Source: JBMNOI01 sp050942995 | GTDB taxonomy: Bacteria; Chloroflexota; Anaerolineae; UBA1429 | Length of the DNA: 57,760 nt | Reading direction: 5' to 3' | Assembly (NCBI GenBank): GCA_050942995.1 | Contig: JBMNOI010000002.1 | Coordinates: forward strand, 1-57,760 | Shown here: positions 7,725-16,027 of the stretch, in pieces | Position numbering within the stretch: position 1 is the first letter of the stretch | Layout of the letters: each line of letters starts with the position of its first letter | Position numbers and translations under genes: made by a program | The notes under the pieces: generated by a model | What the model was told of the DNA's origin: nothing | Database searches by the model: none | What the model saw: the letters and a program-made list of their open reading frames with translations, nothing else

Positions 7725-9743
7725 TTACTCTCTGGCGATGCGGGGCCGTCCGGCTGCTGTGATCTCGAACTCGGTCTGTATATACAGCTCGTCCCCCCAT
7801 CCCTCGGCCACGGGCGCCGTTCTATCCCGTCGCACAATCTGGACGCGAACGGCCTGCGCGCCGGCGCGCTCGGCATATTCGATCGCCAGATCGCGGCCGA
7901 TCTCCTGGGCGCAGGCGGTCGCTTCGTCCAGGGTGGGGAAATCGCACACGCGGTCGGGCAGGTGTACGCGATAGCCCATCTCATCCTCATGCGGCACGAC
8001 CAGAGCATGTGCCCGATGCACGATGCTGCCGACAACGGCGCCGATGGCGTTGGCCGAGCCGGTGTGTTCCGGAATACGCAACCGGCCGTGCAACAGGTCG
8101 GCGACCGCGGGGAAATAGGTGCGCACCGGTGCGCCGATGGCCACCAGTGGCGGCTGAACGGTCAGGCGGCAGAGCAAAGCCGCGTCCGACGGCGGCCGTA
8201 ACGCACGGGTGATGAGGGCAGTATCTGTTCCCATATGCCCGTTGCTTCCCTCATCGCTCAGTAGTTTGAGCACGATCTCTCGTGCGATCTGCTCGGCCGT
8301 CATGGAGAGAATCCGCTCGCAAAGCGTCTCGAAATCGGTTCCGATTCGACGGGCCAGCAGCTCTGCGCCGTAACGCGCCGCCGGCACGTGCCACTCCCGA
8401 TAGTGCCCCAGCACATGGGCGGCATCGGTCGGGGTAAACCCCGCGCGGATGACGATGCCCTGACGTTCGATTCGTGTCAGGTATCGCGAGTACAATTCGG
8501 GATGCCGCACGATGGCGTGAATCTGTGCCATGGCGCAGGGGCCCTCTCGAAGGGCGTCGAACAATTCGCTTTCGAACGGAGGGTGATCTCCATCACTGTT
8601 CCATTCGGCGCGCTGAAGCAAGAGATACTCGCCGTCGATGGGATTGACGGCTGTGGCCGCAGCCCGATCCTCCAACTGCCGGGTCACGGCAGGGTATTCG
8701 GCGGCCAGCAGTGAAAGCGGCATGACCCGTCGCGGACCCACCTGTAGCTCCCGACCCGGATCCAGCCATACACGGCTGTCCCCACCCAGCCCGACGGTAT
8801 GGACATCCACCGCTTCGACCATGGTGCGCCAGCGCCCGACCTGCGCGCCGCGCGGGCTGAGGCGCGGACGTCCCCCGCTCAGCACGGCGATATCGGTGGT
8901 GGTTCCCCCCATGTCGATGACGACAAGCTCATCGGCCCCTCTTGTCCGTTCATCGGCATCGCTGCCGTTGCCCGCCAGATGCTGCGCGCCCACCACGCTG
9001 GCGGCCGGGCCCGAGAGGATGGTCTCGATAGGCCGTTCCATGACCATGGCCGCATCCATCAGCGATCCATCCCCCTTGACCACCATGAGGGGCGCATCGA
9101 TCTTGGTCGCCTCCAGTGTGCGTTCGACGGCGGCGATCAAATCGCGCAACAAAGGAATGAGCCGCGCGTTCAGCGCCACCGTGGTGGCGCGGCGCAATGC
9201 GTCCAGCCGGTGGGTCAATTCGTGGCCACAGGTGACGGGCAGATTGGTTAACTCGCCGATCATCTCTTGTACGAGCAATTCATGCGAAGGGTTGCGCGTA
9301 CCGAAATAACCCGATACGGCAAATGCGGCTACGTGAGGAGCATGCTCGATGATGGCTGCCCGGGCGGCGGCCAGATCCAACGGTTGCCACTCTTCGCCGT
9401 CTGTGCGGTGCCCGCCGGGGATCAGGACATAGCGATCGGTGCCCAGTTCCCGGTGCAGGTCGGCCGGGTCTATGCGTCCCTCATAGCCGATGAGCAGCGC
9501 ACAGATCGGGGCGCCGTTGCCCTCGACGATGGCGTTAGTTGCCAGTGTGGTCGAAAGTGAGACGAGGTGCACCTTTGTCGGATGGGCCTGTAGCACATTC
9601 CTGATGGCGCGGTCGATGCCCGCGGACAGGTCATGACGCGTGGTCAATGCTTTGGCGGTTGCGAGGACCCGGCCGGTCTCGTACTCGACCAGGGCCGCGT
9701 CGGTATATGTGCCGCCGGTATCGATGCCGAGGGCGATGAGCAT
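7725..9743 (-). CDS. Hydantoinase/oxoprolinase-family (HyuA-like) ATPase
   Basis: 672 aa. The N-terminus has the ASKHA-fold phosphate loop GIDTGGTYTDA (about 5-15) and a second nucleotide motif DMGGTTTDIAVL near 276, defining the Hydantoinase_A / acetone-carboxylase-beta family. No HyuB partner is present, so a classical ATP-dependent hydantoinase or 5-oxoprolinase is less likely. ATG 9743 was chosen over GTG 9752 because CGGAG lies 8 nt before it. It follows the corrinoid methyltransferase gene by 17 nt. ASKHA proteins activate corrinoid enzymes in C1 metabolism, so a helper role in methyl transfer is possible, but this is inference. Confidence 0.8.
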   Translation of the reverse strand: MLIALGIDTGGTYTDAALVEYETGRVLATAKALTTRHDLSAGIDRAIRNVLQAHPTKVHLVSLSTTLATNAIVEGNGAPICALLIGYEGRIDPADLHRELGTDRYVLIPGGHRTDGEEWQPLDLAAARAAIIEHAPHVAAFAVSGYFGTRNPSHELLVQEMIGELTNLPVTCGHELTHRLDALRRATTVALNARLIPLLRDLIAAVERTLEATKIDAPLMVVKGDGSLMDAAMVMERPIETILSGPAASVVGAQHLAGNGSDADERTRGADELVVIDMGGTTTDIAVLSGGRPRLSPRGAQVGRWRTMVEAVDVHTVGLGGDSRVWLDPGRELQVGPRRVMPLSLLAAEYPAVTRQLEDRAAATAVNPIDGEYLLLQRAEWNSDGDHPPFESELFDALREGPCAMAQIHAIVRHPELYSRYLTRIERQGIVIRAGFTPTDAAHVLGHYREWHVPAARYGAELLARRIGTDFETLCERILSMTAEQIAREIVLKLLSDEGSNGHMGTDTALITRALRPPSDAALLCRLTVQPPLVAIGAPVRTYFPAVADLLHGRLRIPEHTGSANAIGAVVGSIVHRAHALVVPHEDEMGYRVHLPDRVCDFPTLDEATACAQEIGRDLAIEYAERAGAQAVRVQIVRRDRTAPVAEGWGDELYIQTEFEITAAGRPRIARE

Positions 9744-9760
9744 AGGGATCACTCCGGAGG

Positions 9761-10609
9761 TCAGGGCTTGTCGGCGTGCTGTCGATAATAGGTGACATAA
9801 TTCATGCCATACTCATCGCGGCCCATGAGCAAGTCGGCGATCAGGATGGCCTTTGTGGCCGATTGAGGATTGACGATGGGCGCATTGACCCCCCAGGCGA
9901 TCGACATGGCCAAAAAGATGTTGTTGATGGCCTCCCGGTCGGGCAGGCCAAAAGAGACATTACTGGCGCCCAGGGTGAGGTTTACGTCCAGTTCCTCGCG
10001 CACGCCACGAATTGCCTCCAGGGTGGTTCGTGCAGCGGTCGAATCGGTGCAGACGCTCAAGGCCAGACAGTCGATGAGGACATCCTCGCGGGGGATGCCC
10101 ATGGCCTCGGCGCGTTCGATGATCTTGCGGGCAATCGCTACGCGCGACGCGGCGTCATTGGGAATACCCGAGTCATCCATGGTGAGGCCGATCACGGCGG
10201 CGCCATATTCTTTGACCAGCGGGAGTACCCGATTCAGCGACTCTTCCTCGCCGTTCACCGAGTTGATGAGCGCTTTGCCCTCATAGGCCTCCAGGGCGGC
10301 GCGCAACGCCTCGGCGTTGGCCGAATCCAGGCAGAGGGGCAGGTCGGTGATTTCGCTCACGGCTTTGACCGCCAGAGGCAACACCTCGACCTCGTTCACT
10401 CCCGCTGCGCCGACGTTGATATCCAGCACGGTAGCGCCATCCTGAATTTGCGAGCGGGCCAGTTGCTGCACTCGGCTCATATCACCCTGGGCCAGCGAAG
10501 CGGCCAGCCGTTTCTTCCCCGTCGGATTGATTCGCTCGCCGATGATGACGGTGGGGCGATCGGGGGAGATGACGACCTCAGAACTTTTACTGCGAATGAT
10601 CGTCTCCAT
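9761..10609 (-). CDS. Methyltetrahydrofolate:corrinoid methyltransferase (AcsE/MtgA-like)
   Basis: 282 aa pterin-binding TIM barrel. Family motifs are GERINPTGKK (about 25-34), VLDINVGAAG, LCLDSANAEAL, LINSVNGEE, GLTMDD and LGASNVSFGLP near the C-terminus. Length matches AcsE-type methyltransferases rather than dihydropteroate synthase. It moves a methyl group between methyl-tetrahydrofolate and a corrinoid protein, in either direction depending on pathway. No corrinoid protein gene is in the window. RBS AGGAGGT precedes the ATG. Part of a four-gene minus-strand operon. Confidence 0.88.
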   Translation of the reverse strand: METIIRSKSSEVVISPDRPTVIIGERINPTGKKRLAASLAQGDMSRVQQLARSQIQDGATVLDINVGAAGVNEVEVLPLAVKAVSEITDLPLCLDSANAEALRAALEAYEGKALINSVNGEEESLNRVLPLVKEYGAAVIGLTMDDSGIPNDAASRVAIARKIIERAEAMGIPREDVLIDCLALSVCTDSTAARTTLEAIRGVREELDVNLTLGASNVSFGLPDREAINNIFLAMSIAWGVNAPIVNPQSATKAILIADLLMGRDEYGMNYVTYYRQHADKP

Positions 10610-10645
10610 AGCACCTCCTGCTATGTCTGGTGGGCCGGGACCTTT

Positions 10646-11602
10646 TTATCGGCCGAACAGCCGCCTCTTGCCGGCCAGATTGTTCTCGGTGAGAAAACGA
10701 CGGGCGACAACCTCGGGATCTTCTCCATGGATGCCCACCTGTTGTCCTAATTCGAGCACCGTCTCCTGTGTCAAAAGGGTGCTCACCTGTGCCAAAAGCC
10801 CTTCCAGTGCCGGATACTCACGAAGCAGTGGCGTGCGCACGGCGACCGCCAGCGGCGATGACTGGAACAGACCGCGGGCATCGTTCAACATTACGAGATC
10901 GAGGGCCACCAGGGGCGGGTCGGTGGAGTATCCGATGGCGACATCACACACGCCGTCTGCCAGCGCCTCGTATCCGTCACCGATGGAAAGATAGCGCATT
11001 CGCGCCTGATCAAAGTGCAGTCCATAGATGCGCGCCAGGCCACGCACGCCGCTGAACTGATCGTAGACATCCTCGGGAGTGCAGAGGCTCATATAGGGAT
11101 TGTAACGGCTTATGTAGCGGAGCAGGTCCTCGATGTCGGTCAGCTCATTCTGCCGGGCCATCTCACGGCGCAGCACCAGGCCCATCACGTGCCGGCAGCG
11201 GGTGGGGGATAGCCAGGTGATTTCATTACGGGCATCCTGTTCGCGAACTTGGCGATGCATTTCCTGAGGGTCACTGATGGGGATATCGTGCCCCAGATGA
11301 TGGGTCCAGGTATCGCCGGTATAGTCCCAGTAGAGATCGGCCCGCCCCGTTTCAACGGCTGTGCGCACTGCGCGCTGATCGCCCATGCCGGTCTGGTCCA
11401 CCACCGTATAGCCCGCCGCCCGCAACGCCTGCACCGTGATTTGTCCGAGAACGAGTTGCTCGGGGGTGTGGGCGCTGGCTACCGTAATGGCCGATCCTCC
11501 CCGCCGTGCGTTGCCGCGACACCCCAGTGCGCCCAACAGGATCAGGGCGCACAGAAGGTAAGAGGCGATTCGATGGCGAGACGGGTATGTTGGATCGGGC
11601 AT
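10646..11602 (-). CDS. Betaine/choline-type ABC substrate-binding lipoprotein (OpuAC/ProX family)
   Basis: 318 aa. Residues 1-28 form a lipoprotein signal ending LGALGC. The mature protein matches the glycine betaine/quaternary amine binding family: an early VASAHTPEQLVLGQI segment, then the characteristic DLYWDYTGD near residue 90 and VAIGYSTDP in the second lobe. The ATG at 11602 is preferred (AGGAAG upstream); the longer reading would overlap the yigZ gene. No permease or ATPase gene is adjacent, which is unusual for a transporter component. It sits between yigZ (14 nt) and the methyltransferase gene (36 nt). Confidence 0.85.
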   Translation of the reverse strand: MPDPTYPSRHRIASYLLCALILLGALGCRGNARRGGSAITVASAHTPEQLVLGQITVQALRAAGYTVVDQTGMGDQRAVRTAVETGRADLYWDYTGDTWTHHLGHDIPISDPQEMHRQVREQDARNEITWLSPTRCRHVMGLVLRREMARQNELTDIEDLLRYISRYNPYMSLCTPEDVYDQFSGVRGLARIYGLHFDQARMRYLSIGDGYEALADGVCDVAIGYSTDPPLVALDLVMLNDARGLFQSSPLAVAVRTPLLREYPALEGLLAQVSTLLTQETVLELGQQVGIHGEDPEVVARRFLTENNLAGKRRLFGR

Positions 11603-11616
11603 GTCGGATCGGCTTC

Positions 11617-12288
11617 CTAGATATAGCGATGTTCGAGCCAACGCTCGCTCAGCACAATGTCACCGTTGGTCAGTTCGCGCAAGAGTGTGTCGACTTCCTC
11701 AGCGCGATCATAGGGCACGGCGATGCGCAGCGTGGCCTTGTCGGTAAACCGCTCGTCCTCGGTGATGACATCGTGCCTGGGGAGCAGGTAGCGCAGGTTG
11801 CCGTATAGCGCATAGTCCGTGCTGATCTCGGCCACATGGTGCAACACGCGTTCGACGGTGGGCAGGCTCTGCAGCGCTTCGCGGGCGGCGCCGCTATAGG
11901 CCCGCACCAGCCCGCCGGTGCCCAGTTTCGTGCCGCCAAAGTAACGCGTGACGACGGCCACCACCTCGCACAGGCCGCTGCCCTCGAGCACTGCCAGAAT
12001 GGGCCGCCCGGCGGTCCCTCCGGGCTCACCGTCATCGGATGAGCCAAAGGGCGATTGGGGCTCCAGGCCGATGCGATAGGCCCAGGCGTTATGATTCGCG
12101 TCGGCATAGGTCTCTTTGATCTGGGCGATGAATTCTTGAGCGGCCTCTACCGAGGGCGCATGCCCGATTGTGCCGATAAAGATGGAATTCTTGACCTCCA
12201 GCTCGCTCTGCACCTCTCCCGCAGGAATGCGGTAACGTTCGACGCGGGGCTCGGACGCAGCGCCGCTCTGTTGCACATGTCGTGCCAA
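11617..12288 (-). CDS. yigZ: YigZ / IMPACT-family protein (UPF0029)
   Basis: 223 aa. It carries the family hallmark DDGEPGGTAGRPIL (about 85-98) and VVTRYFGGTKLGTGGLVRAY (about 112-131), followed by the C-terminal DUF1949-like domain. IMPACT proteins are linked to ribosome/translation control in eukaryotes; the bacterial role is poorly defined. TTG 12288 is the likely start because GGGAGG lies 7 nt upstream; an in-frame ATG 18 nt earlier has no ribosome site. First gene of the operon running to 7725. Confidence 0.88.
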   Translation of the reverse strand: MARHVQQSGAASEPRVERYRIPAGEVQSELEVKNSIFIGTIGHAPSVEAAQEFIAQIKETYADANHNAWAYRIGLEPQSPFGSSDDGEPGGTAGRPILAVLEGSGLCEVVAVVTRYFGGTKLGTGGLVRAYSGAAREALQSLPTVERVLHHVAEISTDYALYGNLRYLLPRHDVITEDERFTDKATLRIAVPYDRAEEVDTLLRELTNGDIVLSERWLEHRYI

Positions 12289-12329
12289 GATCGATCCTCC
12301 CGCCATATCTGGCGATTCTGCTTCGCCCC

Positions 12330-12358
12330 ATTCTAGAGGCGAGATCGTGGCTTGTCAA
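12330..12358 (-). promoter_or_regulatory. Promoter of the yigZ-methyltransferase operon
   Basis: Minus strand TTGACA (12358-12353), 17-nt spacer, TAGAAT (12335-12330). Both boxes are near consensus. Predicted transcription start is about 12323, roughly 35 nt before the TTG start. Confidence 0.75.
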
Positions 12359-12440
12359 TTGGCCGCAGACGCACCCCTGGGCGGTGAGCGGGGCGCACAA
12401 GCCGCAAAACAACCACCTTCTGAAGGTCTCTTCATCACTT

Positions 12441-12454
12441 AAGGTGATACCGGA
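12441..12454 (+). repeat. Dispersed 14-bp motif, copy 1 (AAGGTGATACCGGA)
   Basis: Copy of AAGGYGATAYCGGA in the divergent yigZ/epimerase gap, 35 nt upstream of the epimerase -35 box. The copy overlaps a local dyad (TCAC-TTAAG-GTGA). Related copies are at 21690 and 32441. Confidence 0.5.
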
Positions 12455-12488
12455 CAATAACGTACTCTCGGCCTGTGAAGACAATCCA

Positions 12489-12518
12489 TTGACACTCATC
12501 GGCCCGCTGACCTATAAT
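12489..12518 (+). promoter_or_regulatory. Promoter of the epimerase gene
   Basis: TTGACA (12489-12494), 18-nt spacer, TATAAT (12513-12518). Both boxes are perfect. Its position excludes the upstream ATG at 12517 as a start codon, since that ATG overlaps the -10. Confidence 0.85.
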
Positions 12519-12573
12519 GAATATGTACGCGGAATGGCCGCGTTACGATCATGATAGGGAGGCGCTTGCGCTC

Positions 12574-13515
12574 TTGAGAGTATTGATCACCGGAGGGGCC
12601 GGATTTATCGGATCGACTCTGGCCAATCGTTTGGTTGAAGAGGGGCATCACGTACGCGTTCTGGACGATCTCAGCGCCGGAGATCGGGAGCGACTGGACT
12701 CGCGGGTGATGTTCATGAACGGCGACATTCGCGACATCCCCAAGCTCTGGTCGGCGCTTCAGGGTGTCGATTGTGTATATCATCTGGCGGCGCGGGTCAG
12801 TGTACCCGAGTCGGTGCTTTACCCGGTCGAGTATAACAATGTGAACGTCGGGGGTACCGTCAGCTTGCTCACAGCGGTGCGCGATGCTCAGGTCAACCGG
12901 TTGATCTTTACATCATCGGGGGCCGTCTATGGCGAGCAGGATGTGCAGCCGGTGACAGAGGACGTCGTGCTCCGTCCGGGCACACCCTACGCGGTGAGCA
13001 AATCGGCATCGGAGCAGTATGTGTCTGCCATCGGCAAGCTGTGGGGCATCGAGACGGTGATTCTGCGTATCTTTAACACCTACGGTCCCGGGCAGCCGTT
13101 GCCTCCCTCTCATGCGCCGGTGGTGCCGCGCTTTTTGCGGCAGGCAGTTTCGGGTGGCTCGGTGGTGTTCTTTGGTCGGGGGCAGCAGACGCGCGACTTT
13201 ATCTATATCGATGACGTGGTCGATGCTCTGGTGCGGGCCGGCCAGGTTCGCGATCTGGTGCACCCGATCTACAATATTGGCAGCGGCCAGGAGGTGAGCA
13301 TCTCTCAACTGGTAGACGCGATTGAGGATGCATCGGGACAGTCCGTTCATCGACTGATGAACCCGGAAAAAGACGCCGGGGTTTCGCGTCTGGTCGCCGA
13401 TATCTCGCGGGCGCGTCGAGATCTGGGGTTCGAGCCCCAAACGAGCCTGGCCGAAGGATTGGGATATATGATCCGTAACGATGCGCGCTTTGCGCTCCAG
13501 AGCGTGCCGGATTGA
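12574..13515 (+). CDS. NAD-dependent epimerase/dehydratase (extended SDR, GalE-like)
   Basis: 313 aa extended short-chain dehydrogenase. The Rossmann motif GGAGFIGS is at 7-14, the TSSGAVYGE strand supplies the catalytic Ser/Thr, and YAVSK (about 138-142) has the Tyr and Lys of the active site. NTYGP and the C-terminal RDFIYIDDVVDA are typical of nucleotide-sugar 4-epimerases. TTG 12574 was chosen because the mature family start (RVLITGGAGFIG) begins there and GGGAGG lies upstream, at a rather long 11 nt. Substrate is probably a UDP- or dTDP-sugar; which one is unknown. Confidence 0.85.
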   Translation: MRVLITGGAGFIGSTLANRLVEEGHHVRVLDDLSAGDRERLDSRVMFMNGDIRDIPKLWSALQGVDCVYHLAARVSVPESVLYPVEYNNVNVGGTVSLLTAVRDAQVNRLIFTSSGAVYGEQDVQPVTEDVVLRPGTPYAVSKSASEQYVSAIGKLWGIETVILRIFNTYGPGQPLPPSHAPVVPRFLRQAVSGGSVVFFGRGQQTRDFIYIDDVVDALVRAGQVRDLVHPIYNIGSGQEVSISQLVDAIEDASGQSVHRLMNPEKDAGVSRLVADISRARRDLGFEPQTSLAEGLGYMIRNDARFALQSVPD

Positions 13516-13707
13516 GGACAGAGCTCGTTCGCGCATTTTGAAAAGTGCCGGTTTGCCACGACCTCATCCGATAAACGGCGGGCGATCCGGTATCCTGCCG
13601 ATGCTGGCAGATGATGGATCTGTTTGGAGAAGAACACTAACCCTGCGCATATGGCAAGCGCAGAGCCGATCGATAGCCTTCTTTCAAGATACGCCCTGCT
13701 CCGATCA

Positions 13708-13739
13708 GGATGCGGCACAGGGTTGCGCCGCATCCTGAG
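13708..13739. other. 11-bp perfect inverted repeat between convergent genes
   Basis: CAGGATGCGGC (13708-13718) and GCCGCATCCTG (13729-13739) with a 10-nt loop, in the 292-nt gap between the convergent epimerase and trmI genes. Neither strand has a T-tract after the stem. It may serve as a U-less terminator. I see no other gene or signal in 13516-13807. Confidence 0.45.
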
Positions 13740-13807
13740 GCCACTCACTCCTCTCTCCACACTCTACACTCCGGGCAAATCGCAGGTGGTGCGATCCTTT
13801 CGCTGCT

Positions 13808-14623
13808 CTATGCGCCGGGGGTGTGCCACTCGATCGCCGGTCCCTCGCTCTGTACGCGACCGATTTTGCGCGCAAAGAGCAGGAATCCGGTATGGCCGAC
13901 CATGCGATCTTCGGGGCGCAGGCGCTGTGCCACCGGCTTGTAGTGGCGTTCCATGATCTCCATCACTTCGACGGACATAAAGGGGTGTTTCTCCATTTCC
14001 GCCAGCAGATCAGAGACCTGATTGGTGGTGGGTAACAGGGCGCCGAAAAAGCCCCCGTCGGTCAACGTGTCGCAAACTTGCGACAGGTAGAGCCAGGGCT
14101 CGCGCACGTCGAGAAACAGGGCATCCACATCGCTTTCATCGAATCCATCCGAGATGTCGCGTTGAGTGAGCCGAACAAAAGGCGACATGCCGGCGGTCTC
14201 GATATTCCGACGGGCGACGTTCAACATATCCTCCCGGGCTTCGTACGAATACACCATGCCGTCGGGGCTCACCGAATGAGCCAGGGCCACCGTGAGCGCT
14301 CCACTGCCCGTACCGGCCTCGACGATGCGACGTCCCGGGCCTGCATCGAGCTTGAGCAGAATCTGGCCGATCTCTTTGGGATAGATGATCTGGGAGACGC
14401 GCCTGAGATTCATCAACACGTCATACAGGGAGGGCTTGAGAGCGATAAAAGAGTGCCCGATATGAGACAGGACGGGGCGCCCCAACGGATTGCCGATGAT
14501 GGCATCGTGATCGACCAGCCCGTTGTTTGTGTGAAAACGGACGCCTGCCCGCAGGCGCAGCATGTAGCTCTTGCCGTCAGGCGATATGAGCAATATCTGA
14601 TCGTTCTCTTTGGCGATGTGCAA
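13808..14623 (-). CDS. trmI: tRNA (adenine-58-N1)-methyltransferase TrmI
   Basis: 271 aa class I SAM methyltransferase of the Gcd14/TrmI family. The N-terminal beta domain carries GNPLGRPVLSHIGHSF; the SAM loop is EAGTGSGALTVAL (about 101-113). The acidic residue of motif II is in YSYEARED, and motif IV is seen in LDVREPW (about 171-177). It methylates A58 in the T-loop of tRNAs, usually as a homotetramer. The start is TTG 14623 with GAGG upstream. A near-consensus promoter lies at 14689-14717. Members are common in archaea, actinobacteria and Thermus/Chloroflexi-like bacteria. Confidence 0.88.
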   Translation of the reverse strand: MHIAKENDQILLISPDGKSYMLRLRAGVRFHTNNGLVDHDAIIGNPLGRPVLSHIGHSFIALKPSLYDVLMNLRRVSQIIYPKEIGQILLKLDAGPGRRIVEAGTGSGALTVALAHSVSPDGMVYSYEAREDMLNVARRNIETAGMSPFVRLTQRDISDGFDESDVDALFLDVREPWLYLSQVCDTLTDGGFFGALLPTTNQVSDLLAEMEKHPFMSVEVMEIMERHYKPVAQRLRPEDRMVGHTGFLLFARKIGRVQSEGPAIEWHTPGA

Positions 14624-14688
14624 CCTATGCCTCTTCTTTCGAATGTTATGCCGAACTGTCGCAGCATCTATGCGGTCTCGTAACCTCC

Positions 14689-14717
14689 ATTATAGGGGTG
14701 ACTTTCCGACCTGCCAA
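14689..14717 (-). promoter_or_regulatory. Promoter of trmI
   Basis: Minus strand TTGGCA (14717-14712), 17-nt spacer, perfect TATAAT (14694-14689). Predicted leader is about 60 nt. Confidence 0.8.
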
Positions 14718-14752
14718 TTGTGGGTCGAGCGATGACTGCGGAGTAAAAAAAG

Positions 14753-15937
14753 ATGAAGGCAAAAGAGATCTTTTCACTGATCAAGGAAAGTGTCCAGAGA
14801 TGGAGTCGGGATCGGGCATCGCGGTTGGCGGCGGCGCTGGCCTATTACACCATCTTTTCGATTGCGCCGCTACTCATCATCGCTATCGCTATCGCCGGGC
14901 GGGTGCTGGGCGAGGCGGCGGTGCGAGGCGAGATCGTCGGTCAGATCGAGGGCACGGTAGGCACCGAGGCCGCCGTGATGATCCAAACCATGCTGGAGAA
15001 CGCTCAACAGCCCGGTCGGGGGCTGATAGCCGGCATCATCGGTGGTGTGACGCTGATTTTTGGCGCGTCGGGAGTGGTGGGTCAGCTTCGCGATGCGATG
15101 AACACGATCTGGGATGTCGCCCCGGACCCCAACCGTAGCATATGGACCACCGTCAAGCGACAGCTCACGACCTTTGGCCTGGTCATCGGGGTGGGCATTT
15201 TGTTGCTGGCCTTGATGCTCCTGAGCACCGCTCTGGCGGCCGCATGGGGCTTTTTCGCCGATCTCTTGCCGGTGCCCTATACCCTCGTCGAGATCGGCAA
15301 CTGGGTGCTCTCTCTGGCCGTTCTGACAGGGCTATTTGCCCTGCTCTTCAAAGTGGTGCCCGAGGTCGAGATCGAGTGGAGTGACGTGTGGGTGGGCGCA
15401 GGCGTGACGGCGTTCCTGTTCATCCTGGGGCGATGGGGCATCAGCCTCTATCTGGGGCGCGCATCACCGGCCTCTGTATATGGCGCGGCGGGCTCGCTGG
15501 TCATCCTACTGTTGTGGATCTATTACTCGGCGCAGATCCTGCTGCTGGGTGCCGAGTTCACCCAGGTATACGCCAATCGCTATGGCTCCAGGATCCGCCC
15601 TGCCGAGGAGATGGTGCCCGTCACCGATGAGGTTCGGGCCCAGCAGGGCATGGCGCCCCGGGGGATGACCGAACAGATGGCGCAGGCGCAGCGCTCGACC
15701 GAGATGGCCCCCGTGATGCCACAGATCGATCTGCCCACAGGGAGGCCGTTCGAGGGCGAGGCCGCTCCCATCAGCTATCGCGTCAAAGACGGCCGCCTGG
15801 TCGATGGTGACCGGGAGACGGGCTCCTCGCTCGAACACGACGGGCGTGGACGTGGCCGATATGTGGCGGTGGCCGCCGTATCGGCGGCGCTGCTATGGCG
15901 GCTGCTGCGTGGTCAGAGCGGTGGTGAGATGGCCTGA
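14753..15937 (+). CDS. YihY/BrkB-family inner-membrane protein
   Basis: 394 aa. About six membrane segments between residues 28 and 270, with the family signatures ALAYYTIFSIAPLLI (about 28-42), FGASGVVGQLRDAMNTIW (about 103-120) and YGAAGSLVILLLWIYYSAQILLLGAEF cut across the last segments. The cytoplasmic C-terminal tail (about 280-394) is unusually long and polar, with a final short hydrophobic patch. RBS GGAG precedes the ATG by about 9 nt. Function of the family is unsettled; an earlier RNase BN label is wrong for it. Confidence 0.88.
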   Translation: MKAKEIFSLIKESVQRWSRDRASRLAAALAYYTIFSIAPLLIIAIAIAGRVLGEAAVRGEIVGQIEGTVGTEAAVMIQTMLENAQQPGRGLIAGIIGGVTLIFGASGVVGQLRDAMNTIWDVAPDPNRSIWTTVKRQLTTFGLVIGVGILLLALMLLSTALAAAWGFFADLLPVPYTLVEIGNWVLSLAVLTGLFALLFKVVPEVEIEWSDVWVGAGVTAFLFILGRWGISLYLGRASPASVYGAAGSLVILLLWIYYSAQILLLGAEFTQVYANRYGSRIRPAEEMVPVTDEVRAQQGMAPRGMTEQMAQAQRSTEMAPVMPQIDLPTGRPFEGEAAPISYRVKDGRLVDGDRETGSSLEHDGRGRGRYVAVAAVSAALLWRLLRGQSGGEMA

Positions 15938-16027
15938 GCTTGCTGAAAACGTGCGTCATGGTAGCGCCCCGTGGTTCCACAGGGACGAATACTCGGACAC
16001 GTCGCCGATCGATAATGGAGGTCCGTT

